Source: Sediminimonas qiaohouensis DSM 21189 (GTDB taxonomy: Bacteria > Pseudomonadota > Alphaproteobacteria > Rhodobacterales > Rhodobacteraceae). From it: DNA of 64,000 nucleotides. Both the position numbers and the translations under genes were made by a program. The stretch is taken from NCBI RefSeq assembly GCF_000423645.1, contig NZ_AUIJ01000001.1, positions 411,854 through 475,853 on the forward strand. The letters run 5' to 3'. The notes under the pieces were generated by a model, which made no database searches, was not told the origin of the DNA, and was given only the letters and a program-made list of their open reading frames with translations. Shown one piece after another: positions 26,114-34,786 of the stretch. Positions within the stretch are counted from its first letter, which is position 1. Every line of letters begins with the position of its first letter.

Positions 26114-28063
26114 CTACTTCGTCAACAGCCCCTTCAGCGCATCCTTGACCTTTTCCTCGGCCTTTTTCTTGAGCGCGTCCTCCACGCTCTCGCCTTCCTC
26201 GGGGGTTACGCCCAGCTTCTTCTCAACCGCCTCGTTCAGCTTCTTGCGCGCCTTTTCCTCGGCGGCCTTCTTTTCCTCTTCCAGGTTCTCATCAAGCAGC
26301 ACTTTCATGTCGGGCCGGATCGACGGGTTGGCCCATGGCCCCTTGATCCGCACCGGGATCGCGACGCCGCCCTCGCCATCGGTGCCGCCCGAACGCGGCG
26401 TGAACAGGTAATCCAGATCGCGCGCACCCAGCCCGATCCGCCCCTCGCCGCGCGCGGTGATCACCGGCAGGCTCATCAGCAGGTCATCGTTGCGCAAAAC
26501 GCCATCCTCGATGGTGAAACTGGCGCTCAGGCTGTCGAACACGGTTGTGCCGCCGCTCACGTCGCCCGCGCGAAACAGCTTGTCCAAATCGATCCCCTGG
26601 ATGGTGCCGCGCCCGGTGCTTAGCGTGCCCTGCCCCGACAGCGAGCGCATGATCGCGTCCACGCTGCCCCCCGCGCCCAGGAACGACACCTGCGCATCGG
26701 CGGCGCCGGTGAACCGGCTCAGCCCGGCCATGTCGCTCAGCAGCCCCTGCAGGCCCACGCCCTGCGCCCGCAGATCGCCGCCCACCGATAGCCCGCTGCG
26801 GTTGTTGGCGACCACCTCGCCGCCCAGGGTGCCGTCATAGGCCGCCACCTCCCGCAACGTGACAACCGCGCGGGCCCGGTCCAGCGTGGCACCGATATGC
26901 GTCTGGTTCAGCGACAAGCCCCCCACCAGCACCGACTCCGCCCGCAGATCGAGCTCGCCGTTGACCAACGACAGCGCGCTGGCATCGATCGGCGCGGTGG
27001 ACCAGCCCGCCGTTGCCGCGCGCTCCCCGGAGCCCGCAGCCGCCGCCTCGCCGCCACCGCCCAGCCCCGACAGGTCCAGCGCGCCAGTGCTGATCTGCCC
27101 CACCACGCGCGGCGGGGTCTGCGCGGTGAACACGTCCAGCGCCCCGCTCAGGCGGTTGCCGTCCAGCGTCAGCGACCCCTCGCGCAGGCTCAGGCGCATA
27201 TCGTCGGGCGTCAGGCTCAGATCGCCGCTCAACGCCGCGCGCCGGCCCAATCCTTGCGGCAGCGAAACGCCCGGCCGACCCAGTGCCGCCATGAACGCCG
27301 CGGTGTCGGGCAATTCGCCCTCGATCCGCCCGGCGACCATCGGCGCAAGGCTCGCTTGCCCGTTCAGCCCGATCTCGCCCCCGGCAGCGGCCACCCGCAG
27401 GTTCAGCGCCGAAGCATCGCCGTTGATGAACTGCGCAAACCTGTCGATCCGGCCGCTCACCGCCACCGTCTCGCCCGCCGGGCGCAGGCCCGCTTCGAAC
27501 TCCGCCGCGCCCTCGTAATCGGCCCAGCGCAGATCCAGCGACAGCCCCTGCATCACGGTTTCCTCGCCACTGCCCCGGTCGGCATAGCGCAGCACCCCGT
27601 CGGTGATCAGCGCCCGGTCCAGGTACAGCGCCAGCTTGGCCGATCGCGCCCCCTCCTGTCCCGAGGGCGCCACGCCCTCGACGCCCAACTCCCAGTTGAC
27701 GCGCCCATCGGCGGCCCGCTCCAGCAATATGCGCGGGCTGCGCAGCTCCAGCCCCGTGATCCGGATATCCCCGCGGATCATGGCGATCGGATCGACCCCC
27801 ACTTTCAACGCCTCGGCGCGCATCATCGGCCCGGCGTCGGACCAAGGCGCGTTGCCGATCTCCATCGGCCCGGTCGCAACCCCCAGAACCGGGTAAAAAC
27901 TGATCTCGGTGCCGCCCGACAGCGTCACCTCGCGCCCAGTCTGCGCGCGGATCTGGTCCACCGCCACCTGCGCGATTCGGTCCTCCGGCAACAGGAAAAC
28001 AGACCCCACCGCGACCACCACGAGGACGATCACCAATCCGATCAACCGAACGATCCACCGCAT
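26114..28063 (-). CDS. AsmA family protein
   Basis: A 649-residue envelope protein with an N-terminal membrane anchor ([20 protein letters not shown]) followed by a large periplasmic part built of beta-rich repeats. The N-terminal AsmA pattern is clear ([20 protein letters not shown], then [20 protein letters not shown]). The C-terminal AsmA domain covers about residues 400-590 ([20 protein letters not shown]). A Lys/Glu-rich tail ([19 protein letters not shown]) ends the protein. AsmA proteins are now viewed as bridge-like lipid-transport or outer-membrane assembly factors. The start at 28063 places the anchor at the N-terminus. Confidence 0.9.
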   Translation of the reverse strand: MRWIVRLIGLVIVLVVVAVGSVFLLPEDRIAQVAVDQIRAQTGREVTLSGGTEISFYPVLGVATGPMEIGNAPWSDAGPMMRAEALKVGVDPIAMIRGDIRITGLELRSPRILLERAADGRVNWELGVEGVAPSGQEGARSAKLALYLDRALITDGVLRYADRGSGEETVMQGLSLDLRWADYEGAAEFEAGLRPAGETVAVSGRIDRFAQFINGDASALNLRVAAAGGEIGLNGQASLAPMVAGRIEGELPDTAAFMAALGRPGVSLPQGLGRRAALSGDLSLTPDDMRLSLREGSLTLDGNRLSGALDVFTAQTPPRVVGQISTGALDLSGLGGGGEAAAAGSGERAATAGWSTAPIDASALSLVNGELDLRAESVLVGGLSLNQTHIGATLDRARAVVTLREVAAYDGTLGGEVVANNRSGLSVGGDLRAQGVGLQGLLSDMAGLSRFTGAADAQVSFLGAGGSVDAIMRSLSGQGTLSTGRGTIQGIDLDKLFRAGDVSGGTTVFDSLSASFTIEDGVLRNDDLLMSLPVITARGEGRIGLGARDLDYLFTPRSGGTDGEGGVAIPVRIKGPWANPSIRPDMKVLLDENLEEEKKAAEEKARKKLNEAVEKKLGVTPEEGESVEDALKKKAEEKVKDALKGLLTK

Positions 28064-28196
28064 GACACACCTGCTTTGCTGTTGCCAACTCAGTCTAAGG
28101 CAATTCACCGACCGGGGGATAGGGGGTTTCACGCGCGGCGCGGGCCGGACGCGCAAGGGCCTTTCCGCCGCCCCCGCGCTGGTCTATATGCGCTCC

Positions 28197-29579
28197 ATGT
28201 CCAGCAACCCGCCAGATCTCCGCCCTGACCTCGCGCCAAAGGCGCGGCTCTCAGATGTTGCGCAAGACCGCAGCGACCAGCCAACCATCGGCATGGTCTC
28301 GCTCGGCTGCCCCAAGGCGCTGGTCGATAGCGAACGCATCCTCACCCGCCTGCGCGCCGAGGGCTACGCCATCTCGCCCGACTACACCGGCGCCGACGCG
28401 GTGATCGTGAACACCTGCGGCTTCCTCGACAGCGCCAAGGCCGAATCCCTCAGCGCCATCGGCGAGGCGCTCAATGAGAACGGCCGCGTCATCGTCACCG
28501 GCTGCCTGGGGGCCGAACCCGACTACATCACAGGCGCACATCCCAGCGTCCTGGCCGTGACCGGCCCGCACCAGTACGAACAGGTGCTCGACGCCGTGCA
28601 CGCCGCGGTGCCCCCCGCGCCCGACCCGTTCGTCGATCTGCTGCCCGCCTCGGGGGTGAAACTGACGCCGCGGCACTACAGCTACCTCAAGATATCCGAG
28701 GGCTGTAACCACAAATGCAAGTTCTGCATCATCCCCGACATGCGCGGCAAACTGGCCAGTCGCCCGGCCCATGCCGTGATCCGCGAGGCGGAGAAACTGG
28801 TTGAGAACGGCGTGCGCGAGCTGCTGGTCATCAGCCAGGACACATCGGCCTACGGCATCGATATCCGCCACGCCGAGGCCAAGGGCCACCGCGCCCACAT
28901 CACCGACCTGGCGCGCGATCTTGGCACGCTGGGGGCATGGGTGCGCCTGCACTACGTCTATCCCTACCCGCATGTGCGCGAACTGATCCCGCTCATGGCC
29001 GAGGGGCTGATCCTGCCCTACCTCGATATCCCGTTCCAGCACGCCCACCCGGCCACCCTCAAACGCATGGCCCGCCCGGCGGCGGCGGCGAAAACCCTCG
29101 ATGAGATCGCGGCATGGCGCGCCGCCTGCCCCGATATCGCCCTGCGCTCGACCTTCATCGTCGGCTACCCCGGCGAAACCGAGGCAGAGTTCAAAACCCT
29201 GCTGGATTGGCTCGACGAGGCACAGCTCGATCGCGTCGGCTGCTTCCAGTATGAGAACGTCGCCGGTGCGCGCTCCAACGACCTGCCCGATCATGTGCCC
29301 GACGAGGTGAAACAGGACCGCTGGGATCGTTTCATGCAAAAGGCACAGGCGATTTCCGAGGCGAAACTCGCCGCCAAGGTCGGCACCCGTCAGGACGTGA
29401 TCATCGACGATATCGACGAAGACGGCATCGCCACCTGCCGCACCAAGGCCGACGCGCCCGAAATCGACGGATGTTTGTTCATTGACGAGGGAACTGATGC
29501 GCTGAGCGTGGGCGATATCGTCACCGTCGAAGTGGACGAGGCCGGCGAATACGACCTGTGGGGCCGCCTGCCCGGTTGA
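28197..29579 (+). CDS. rimO: ribosomal protein S12 methylthiotransferase
   Basis: The 460-residue radical-SAM enzyme adds methylthio to an Asp of S12. The N-terminal domain starts [20 protein letters not shown] with further Cys in [10 protein letters not shown] and [10 protein letters not shown]. The radical-SAM motif is [18 protein letters not shown]. The C-terminal TRAM domain ends [15 protein letters not shown], as in RimO rather than MiaB. The start is uncertain: ATGs at 28188 and 28197 both lack a strong ribosome site. It is divergent from the AsmA gene. Confidence 0.94.
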   Translation: MSSNPPDLRPDLAPKARLSDVAQDRSDQPTIGMVSLGCPKALVDSERILTRLRAEGYAISPDYTGADAVIVNTCGFLDSAKAESLSAIGEALNENGRVIVTGCLGAEPDYITGAHPSVLAVTGPHQYEQVLDAVHAAVPPAPDPFVDLLPASGVKLTPRHYSYLKISEGCNHKCKFCIIPDMRGKLASRPAHAVIREAEKLVENGVRELLVISQDTSAYGIDIRHAEAKGHRAHITDLARDLGTLGAWVRLHYVYPYPHVRELIPLMAEGLILPYLDIPFQHAHPATLKRMARPAAAAKTLDEIAAWRAACPDIALRSTFIVGYPGETEAEFKTLLDWLDEAQLDRVGCFQYENVAGARSNDLPDHVPDEVKQDRWDRFMQKAQAISEAKLAAKVGTRQDVIIDDIDEDGIATCRTKADAPEIDGCLFIDEGTDALSVGDIVTVEVDEAGEYDLWGRLPG

Positions 29580-29610
29580 GGGGGCGCGCGGCGGTAATGA
29601 CCTTGACCGA

Positions 29611-29668
29611 ACATCTCATATAGCGCCCTGCGCGGAATCAAGGCCGCAGGCCGCCGCGCATCGCCCGA
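29611..29668 (-). repeat. dispersed intergenic repeat, copy F (inverted)
   Basis: On the minus strand it reads CGGGCGATGCGCGGCGGCCT, then GCGGCCTTGATTCCGCGCAG, then GGCGCTATATGAGATG. This is a close match to the right ends of copies B and D. It is in the 177-base gap after rimO. Confidence 0.65.
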
Positions 29669-29756
29669 ATCCTGCACCCACCCCCCGGTTCCCAACCCCG
29701 CGCACCTGCGCTACGCTGCCTGCAAACGCACAGCCACCCGAGGAGGAGCCAGCGCC

Positions 29757-30002
29757 ATGACCGACGACATCCCCAACATCGCGCAAAAAGCCCCCTTTCC
29801 CGTCGAAGTGACCGAGGGCAAATCCTATCTCTGGTGCGCATGCGGCCGCTCCGCCCAGCAGCCGTTTTGCGATGGCAGTCACAAGGGCACCACGCACCGC
29901 CCGGTCAAATACACCGCGCAAGCCACGCAAAAGGTGTTCTTCTGCGGCTGCAAGAATACCGGCAACGCCCCGCTCTGCGACGGCACGCATTCCACGCTAT
30001 GA
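29757..30002 (+). CDS. CDGSH iron-sulfur domain protein
   Basis: The 81-residue protein has two CDGSH-type 2Fe-2S sites: C-A-C-G-R-S-A-Q-Q-P-F-C-D-G-S-H (about residues 28-43) and C-G-C-K-N-T-G-N-A-P-L-C-D-G-T-H (about 63-78). Each gives the three-Cys, one-His ligand set of this family. Tandem sites in one short chain are the usual bacterial form (mitoNEET-related, type 3). AGGAGGAG lies 10 bases upstream of the ATG. The stop overlaps the cutA ATG, so the two are co-translated. It probably acts in Fe-S or redox handling in the cytosol. Confidence 0.92.
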   Translation: MTDDIPNIAQKAPFPVEVTEGKSYLWCACGRSAQQPFCDGSHKGTTHRPVKYTAQATQKVFFCGCKNTGNAPLCDGTHSTL

Positions 30003-30307
30003 TCCACGTGACCACCACCTGCCCCGACCTCGACAGCGCCCGCGACCTCGCTGGCGCCGCGATCAGCGCGCGCATGGCCGCCTGCGCCAACGTCACCCCC
30101 GGCCTCCTCAGCCTGTTCCACTGGCAAGGCGCGGTCGAGGAAGAAACCGAGGTGCAGATCACCTTCAAAACGACAGGCGAAAGCCGCGCCGCGCTGGTCG
30201 CGCTGATCACCGACCTGCACCCCTACGACCTGCCGGTCATCACCTGGGAACAGGTTGAGACGACGCCCGAGACGACGACCTGGCTGAACGAGGAAACAGG
30301 CGGCTGA
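29999..30307 (+). CDS. cutA: divalent-cation tolerance protein CutA
   Basis: This 102-residue protein matches CutA1, a very stable trimeric ferredoxin-like-fold protein associated with copper tolerance and of uncertain mechanism. Recognisable are MIHVTTTCPDLDSARDLAGA, the RMAACANVTPGLLSLFHWQG block, EEETEVQITFKTT, and HPYDLPVITW near the C-terminus. It overlaps the CDGSH gene by 4 bases (ATGA). Confidence 0.92.
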   Translation: MIHVTTTCPDLDSARDLAGAAISARMAACANVTPGLLSLFHWQGAVEEETEVQITFKTTGESRAALVALITDLHPYDLPVITWEQVETTPETTTWLNEETGG

Positions 30308-30399
30308 AGCGAAGCGCGCGCGCTTGCGTACGAATCGTACGGGTCACGCGGCGAAACGTCCGTTTCTGCGCAAACGCCAATCTTGTCCTGCGCGTGCGG

Positions 30400-30419
30400 T
30401 GCATTAATTCGGTAATGCA
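30400..30419 (+). promoter_or_regulatory. hairpin touching the start codon of the DCC-family gene
   Basis: TGCATTA (30400-30406) and TAATGCA (30413-30419) form a perfect 7-bp stem with loop ATTCGG. The last base is the A of the ATG, and no Shine-Dalgarno is visible. It could control initiation or be a protein site. Confidence 0.35.
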
Positions 30420-30811
30420 TGAGCGATGAAATCCGCGTCCTTTACAACGCCCGTTGCCCCGTGTGCCGGGCCGAGATTAACCACTACGCCGCGCATACGC
30501 GCGCGTGCAATCTGCCCATTCGTTTCGATGATCTGAATTCAGCGGATCTTGCCCACTGGGGCATCAGCGCCGATCAGGCCGCGCGCCGGTTGCACGTTCT
30601 CAAAGATGGCGAAATATACAGCGGGATCAATGGCTTTCTGGTCCTGTGGCGGGGTATGCCGCGCTGGCGAGCGCTGGCTACACTGGTCGCTTTGCCGGGG
30701 GTTCGCGCCGTTGCCACCGCGGTTTATGACCGGGTTCTTGCCCCGGCGCTTTATCGGCGGCACTTGGCCAGGACGGCGCGTGCGCGCTGCGCCTCGGCGG
30801 CGCGGCGCTAA
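30419..30811 (+). CDS. DCC-family (DUF393) thiol-disulfide oxidoreductase-like protein
   Basis: The 130-residue protein begins RVLYNARCPVCRAEINHYAA, the variant C-P-V-C motif (about residues 14-17) of the DUF393 family. The family consensus DGxCxxC is changed here to NARCPVC, so the Asp-Gly is missing but the Cys pair is kept. The middle contains LHVLKDGEIYSGINGFLVLW, typical of the family, and a C-terminal PGVRAVATAVYDRVLAPALY helix. A redox role is inferred. It ends 6 bases from the convergent DUF6455-like gene. Confidence 0.82.
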   Translation: MSDEIRVLYNARCPVCRAEINHYAAHTRACNLPIRFDDLNSADLAHWGISADQAARRLHVLKDGEIYSGINGFLVLWRGMPRWRALATLVALPGVRAVATAVYDRVLAPALYRRHLARTARARCASAARR

Positions 30812-30817
30812 GTGGCG

Positions 30818-31072
30818 TCAATTGGGCGAAAGCCTATCCAGCAAGTCCTTGTTCTTGCAGTATTTCGGTGCTTCCTTGGCATCCTTGTGCCCGTTCATCC
30901 AGCTCAGGCATTCTACCTCGTGGGTGCAACTGGCACAGCGGAAAACCGCCGCTCGATACTCCGACGCGCTCTCGGAATCATGGGCGATTCTCTCGCCGAA
31001 ATCGACGCCGAGCGATCGGGCCATCTGGCCCATCACGTCCGCGCGCCTGCTTAGAGTCGCAAACAGTTTCAT
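30818..31072 (-). CDS. DUF6455-like Cys-rich small protein, paralog 1
   Basis: An 84-residue protein starting MKLFATLSRRADVMGQMARS. A first helix region around a LGVDFGERI step is followed by the Cys block F-R-C-A-S-C-T-H-E-V-E-C-L-S-W and the late K-Y-C-K-N-K-D-L-L. The four Cys (C..C....C, then C about 20 residues later) recur in both neighbouring genes. It starts inside the stop of paralog 2 (ATGA), so the two are co-translated. No signal peptide. The Cys set could bind a metal or an Fe-S cluster, which is inference only. Confidence 0.75.
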   Translation of the reverse strand: MKLFATLSRRADVMGQMARSLGVDFGERIAHDSESASEYRAAVFRCASCTHEVECLSWMNGHKDAKEAPKYCKNKDLLDRLSPN

Positions 31073-31359
31073 TCTTGATTTCCTTCTCTTTCTTGGTGTT
31101 CTTTCAATGCGTTAAGTGTATCCCGGTGGGTGCAGAACGATGGCGCCCGCGCCGCTTCGCCAAGGCAGTTGGCCAGCCACATCTGGCACTCGCGCACATG
31201 CGCGCATTTCCGGCACCGCGCCACCATTTGCGCGTAGTCGTCCGCGTGCAGCTGCCCTGCTTGCAGCGATTCGCTCAGGTTCAACCCCATCGACCGCGCC
31301 ATCGACCGCGTTAACCAGAAGTGGCAATCTGGATCGCCAAGGTATTCCATCTTCCCCAT
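31069..31359 (-). CDS. DUF6455-like Cys-rich small protein, paralog 2
   Basis: A 96-residue product from an ATG at 31359 with AGGGCAGGA upstream. It shares the plan of its neighbours: MARSMGLNLSESLQAGQLH, then V-A-R-C-R-K-C-A-H-V-R-E-C-Q-M-W-L and A-P-S-F-C-T-H-R-D-T-L. An extra Cys/His (DPDCHFW) sits near the N-terminus. The gene overlaps paralog 1 and is preceded by paralog 3 with a 144-base gap. Function is unknown. Confidence 0.72.
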   Translation of the reverse strand: MGKMEYLGDPDCHFWLTRSMARSMGLNLSESLQAGQLHADDYAQMVARCRKCAHVRECQMWLANCLGEAARAPSFCTHRDTLNALKEHQEREGNQE

Positions 31360-31503
31360 GTCCTGCCCTCCCGTGCTTGCCGCGCGTAACACATTGATAA
31401 TACGCGCATATTATGCTTCACTGCGGCACCTGGCATCGCACTGCCAAAGCTCCCCCATAATGGCCCAACCCCGACGCGCCAAGTTCCACTCCCCGACGCG
31501 ATC

Positions 31504-31761
31504 TTATGATTTCCGCAGCGATTCCAACGCCTTGGCGTTTCGGCAATAGCAAGGCGCATGCTCTCCCGCACCGTGCTCCGCATTCAGCCACGCAGCACAG
31601 GTGTCAGGCTGACTGCACCCCGTACACCGCAGCACCAAATCCGGCAGTGCGTCATAGTCCAGACGCCCGCTCATCACCTCCTCCTCAAGGTCCAGACCCA
31701 ACGCCGACGCCATCCGGTCAACCAGTGCGGCATGCGTCCTAATTATCTGATTTTCATACAT
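31504..31761 (-). CDS. DUF6455-like Cys-rich small protein, paralog 3
   Basis: An 85-residue protein, MYENQIIRTHAALVDRMASA followed by LGLDLEEEVMSGRLDYDALP, then L-R-C-T-G-C-S-Q-P-D-T-C-A-A-W-L and A-P-C-Y-C-R-N-A-K-A-L. This is the closest of the three to the DUF6455 pattern as I remember it, and serves to tie the other two to the family. It heads the three-gene run. An inverted repeat (GGGCTC..GAGCCC, 31781-31803) lies upstream. Confidence 0.78.
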   Translation of the reverse strand: MYENQIIRTHAALVDRMASALGLDLEEEVMSGRLDYDALPDLVLRCTGCSQPDTCAAWLNAEHGAGEHAPCYCRNAKALESLRKS

Positions 31762-31845
31762 TTAAACGCCCTCCCATACAGGGCTCATCACCGTGACGAG
31801 CCCCTACAGGAGACCACATCGCGCGCAACCGCGCCTTGACCTGAG

Positions 31846-32214
31846 TCAATCAGCGGCAGAGCGGCCAATCGCCTCAAGGTACCTGCGCACGCAGGTCTGC
31901 ACGTGCCTGAACCGATCGCCGCCCAGGTGCTTACCACCATACCAACGGGTGACCACGATCACATGATCATGCAGCCCCGCCCGCTCCAGCATCCGCAAGA
32001 TGACCATGCCCGCGCCGCTTTCACCATCGTCACCCTTGCGCGCGGTGCCATCGGCGGCCAGAACCGCCCAGGTATTATGCGTGGCCTTGGCGTATTTCTT
32101 GTTTCGCTTCAACTGCTTGAGAAACGCGGCGACATCCGCGTCGCTGCGCGCCGCACCGCCTGAGACGGCATAGCGAGAGCCACGATCGTTCACGACATTC
32201 TCAATGGTTTTCAT
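31846..32214 (-). CDS. IMPACT / YigZ (UPF0029) family protein
   Basis: This 122-residue protein carries the UPF0029 signature: SGAGMVILRMLERAGLHDHV followed by VIVVTRWYGGKHLGGDRFRH. YAKATHNTWAVL with a later GDDGES block is also typical. It corresponds to the N-terminal domain of YigZ only; the C-terminal DUF1949 domain is absent. Eukaryotic IMPACT proteins regulate translation via GCN1, while the bacterial role is unclear. ATG 32214 is chosen by homology; no strong ribosome site is seen. It follows the M48 gene by 25 bases. Confidence 0.85.
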   Translation of the reverse strand: MKTIENVVNDRGSRYAVSGGAARSDADVAAFLKQLKRNKKYAKATHNTWAVLAADGTARKGDDGESGAGMVILRMLERAGLHDHVIVVTRWYGGKHLGGDRFRHVQTCVRRYLEAIGRSAAD

Positions 32215-32239
32215 ATGGCTACACCGTCCCGCCGCACGC

Positions 32240-32956
32240 CTAAAGGCCCGCCGCCCGGCGCCGGACCACGGCGATTCGCGCGGCGTTTGGCGGGTGCGTT
32301 CCCAGGAACCGATTGCCCGGATCGGGAATGCGGGTAAAGAACTCCGCCCCCCGCAGCGGATCAAACCCCGCCCGCGCCGCGATCACCGTGCCCAGGCTGT
32401 CCGCCTCCAGCTCGAATTCCTTGGAATAAGACCGAGCGCCCACGCTTGCCCCCAGATCCTGCGCGCTGCGTATGCCCGCGCCGTCCGCACCCGACAGCGC
32501 CGCCAGACCGCCCATCAGGATCGCGCCCGCCGTCGCATTGCGCCTCTGGCGGGGGATATGCGCCCGTATATGGTGCGCCGCCTCATGCGCCATCACGAAG
32601 GCCAATTCGTCGGCATTGCGCACCTCGCCCACCATCGCGATGGTAAACCCGATCACCGGGCGCCCAACGTCATCCATCGTCTGAAAGGCATTCGGCGGCA
32701 GCTCGGTCCGCGTATCCACCACGATGCGATAGTCGCACCCAAGCGCCGGCGCGCGGGCGCGGCACTCGGCCTCGGCAACGGGCTCGATCGCATCGACAAC
32801 ACGGGTGAACTGCCGCGCGGCCTCTTCGGGGGGCAGCCGCTCATACGCGGGGGCCGGGCGCGGCCCCGCGACTGGCGGAGATGCACCAGGCGCCGCGCAC
32901 CCGGCAATTCCGCTAAAAACAAGAAGCGCAAACAATACCTTGTAAGCAGGTCGCAT
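32240..32956 (-). CDS. M48-family metalloprotease lipoprotein
   Basis: A 238-residue exported protease. The signal VLFALLVFSGIAGC gives a lipobox (S/G-I-A-G-C) with the lipidated Cys near residue 20. The zinc motif H-E-A-A-H lies in FVMAHEAAHHIRAHIPRQRR, and the third ligand Glu in FELEADSLG. The C-terminal FLGTHPPNAARIAVVRR is the family's conserved THP segment. This is the short periplasmic Loi/YcaL-like form without TPR repeats. It probably degrades misassembled outer-membrane proteins. GAGGAA precedes the ATG at 32956. Confidence 0.9.
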   Translation of the reverse strand: MRPAYKVLFALLVFSGIAGCAAPGASPPVAGPRPAPAYERLPPEEAARQFTRVVDAIEPVAEAECRARAPALGCDYRIVVDTRTELPPNAFQTMDDVGRPVIGFTIAMVGEVRNADELAFVMAHEAAHHIRAHIPRQRRNATAGAILMGGLAALSGADGAGIRSAQDLGASVGARSYSKEFELEADSLGTVIAARAGFDPLRGAEFFTRIPDPGNRFLGTHPPNAARIAVVRRRAAGL

Positions 32957-33019
32957 AGTTCCTCGTTTGCCGGCTGGCGATTCTCTTGCATTGCGGCGTA
33001 TCTGCCGTACCCTTTGGGT

Positions 33020-33265
33020 ATGTTTACCATCGAACACGAATTCGACGCCACGGTGATTACACTTGTCGACGACGGCGAGACGCCCTTGCAGGAGGACGTG
33101 ATCGTGACCGCCTTTGCCGAGTGCGTCACCGTCTCTCAATACGATCCGCGCACGGACCAGGTCCAGACCGTGACGGTTTCACCGGCTCAACTGCGCGATC
33201 TGGGCGCCGCCCTGAACCTGCCCGAGGGTGCCTACAAATTACGCCCCGAGGCGGGCAAAGGCTAA
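33020..33265 (+). CDS. small conserved-looking acidic protein (81 aa), function unknown
   Basis: The product starts MFTIEHEFDATVITLVDDGE and continues with LQEDVIVTAFAECVTVSQYD and LRDLGAALNLPEGAYKLRP. It is soluble and acidic, probably a small beta-rich fold, without Cys motifs or a signal. It is divergent from the M48 protease gene, with 63 bases between the two starts. The coding character of the frame and its neat fit between genes support it. I recall similar proteins in other Rhodobacteraceae but assign no function. Confidence 0.65.
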   Translation: MFTIEHEFDATVITLVDDGETPLQEDVIVTAFAECVTVSQYDPRTDQVQTVTVSPAQLRDLGAALNLPEGAYKLRPEAGKG

Positions 33266-33277
33266 ACCGCGACGCCC

Positions 33278-33535
33278 TCATTCAAGGCGAAACACCTTGT
33301 CACGCGCGGTTTTGCCCCGGATCAGGGACAGGCGCGACTTGGGCACGCCCATGGCCTTGGCCAGCAGGGTCCGCGCGGCGGCCGTGGCCTTGCCCTTTTC
33401 CGGCACGCAGGTCACGTAAACCCGGATCGCGCCCTCCTCGTCCTGAACAACGCGGTTGCGCGACGCCTTTGGCGTGACCTTGACCGCGATCTCGGCGCCT
33501 TCGCGGCACAAGTGTTTCATCTGCGGTTCCGACAT
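33278..33535 (-). CDS. DUF167 / YggU family protein
   Basis: The 85-residue protein shows the family core VKVTPKASRNRVV, IRVYVTCVPEKGKATAAA, LLAKAMGVPKSRLSLIRGKT and ARDKVFRL. YggU/UPF0235 proteins are small alpha-beta proteins of unknown function found across bacteria and archaea. It is convergent with the 81-residue protein gene (12-base gap) and divergent from the deacetylase gene. Confidence 0.88.
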   Translation of the reverse strand: MSEPQMKHLCREGAEIAVKVTPKASRNRVVQDEEGAIRVYVTCVPEKGKATAAARTLLAKAMGVPKSRLSLIRGKTARDKVFRLE

Positions 33536-33631
33536 TCACCCCGTCCCAGCCGCGCATTTCCCCCCGCTCGCCCGTTTACATTCGCGCGCCGGACAGGAAT
33601 ATTCAATGCCGACGCCAAAGGGGAGGCTTTG

Positions 33632-34765
33632 ATGGCAACCGGATTTTTCTGGGATGAAGAGTGTTTCTGGCACGGCGGGGGCGCCTATGCGCTGACCCTG
33701 CCACTTGGCGGACTGGTGCAGCCGCTATCGGCGGGCGGCCTGCCCGAGGGCCCCGAGGCCAAGCGCCGCCTCAAGAACCTGATGGATGTCACCGGCCTGA
33801 GCGCCGAGCTTGAGTGCCGCAGCGCAAGCCCCGCCACGTGGGAGGATCTGGCCCGCGTTCATCCAGAGGAATTCTTGAATAAATTCAAGAAAATGTCGGA
33901 TGAAGGCGGCGGCGAGCTTGGCTTGCGCACGCCGTTCCTGAAGGGCGGTTTCGAGATCGCCGCGCTGTCGGCGGGGCTGGCAAAGCAGGCGCTTTTGTCG
34001 GTCCTGAACGGCGAATTGGAGAACGCCTATGCCCTGTCGCGCCCGCCGGGGCATCATTGCTTGCCGGACTGGCCCAACGGGTTTTGCCTGCTCAACAACA
34101 TCGCCATCGCCGTCGAAGCGGCCAAGGCGCAAGGGTTGGCCGACCGCGTCGCCGTGATCGATTGGGACGTGCATCATGGCAACGGCACCGAGGCGATCTA
34201 TTACGAGCGCGACGATGTTCTGACCATCTCGGTGCACCAGGATCGGAACTATCCGCTGGACACCGGCCACCTCGGCCACCGGGGCGAAGGCGCTGGCGAC
34301 GGATACAACCTCAACATCCCGCTTCCACCCGGCCCGGGGCATTTCAGCTACATGGAAGTGATGGAGCGGATTATCTGCCCGGTTCTGGGCATTTACCGGC
34401 CGGACGTGATCATCGTCGCCAGCGGCTATGACGCCTGCGCCTTTGATCCGCTGGGCCGGATGATGGCCACCGCCGACACCTTCCGCCAGATGACTGCCAT
34501 GGTCAAACAAAGCGCAAATGACCTGTGCGACGGGCGGATGGTCATGGTCCACGAGGGCGGCTATTCCGAGGCCTACGCCCCCTTCTGCGGGCACGCGGCG
34601 ATTGAAGAACTGGCCGGCAGCACCGCAACCGCGCCCGACCCGATGGCCGAGACCGTGGCGGCGCGGCAACCCGATGCGCGGTTCGACACCTATATCAGCG
34701 AATTGATCGGCGAAATGGCGTCGGAGTTGCTGATGATGCCGTTCTACAATGACGCAAGCAATTGA
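33632..34765 (+). CDS. class II histone-deacetylase-like amidohydrolase (HDAH type)
   Basis: A 377-residue zinc deacetylase. Zinc ligands D179 and H181 are in VIDWDVHHGNGT, and D267 is in ASGYDACAFDPLGRMM. These positions nearly coincide with the ligands of the Bordetella/Alcaligenes HDAH protein. The catalytic His pair is in SRPPGHHCLPDWPNGF, and the C-terminal MVMVHEGGYSEAYAPFCG block is conserved. Physiological substrates of bacterial HDAHs are unclear; acetyl-polyamines and acylated small molecules are candidates. GGGGAGG lies 7 bases before the ATG. It is followed at 21 bases by a nitroreductase gene, likely in one operon. Confidence 0.92.
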   Translation: MATGFFWDEECFWHGGGAYALTLPLGGLVQPLSAGGLPEGPEAKRRLKNLMDVTGLSAELECRSASPATWEDLARVHPEEFLNKFKKMSDEGGGELGLRTPFLKGGFEIAALSAGLAKQALLSVLNGELENAYALSRPPGHHCLPDWPNGFCLLNNIAIAVEAAKAQGLADRVAVIDWDVHHGNGTEAIYYERDDVLTISVHQDRNYPLDTGHLGHRGEGAGDGYNLNIPLPPGPGHFSYMEVMERIICPVLGIYRPDVIIVASGYDACAFDPLGRMMATADTFRQMTAMVKQSANDLCDGRMVMVHEGGYSEAYAPFCGHAAIEELAGSTATAPDPMAETVAARQPDARFDTYISELIGEMASELLMMPFYNDASN

Positions 34766-34786
34766 TATAAATTTGGAAACTCGCAC

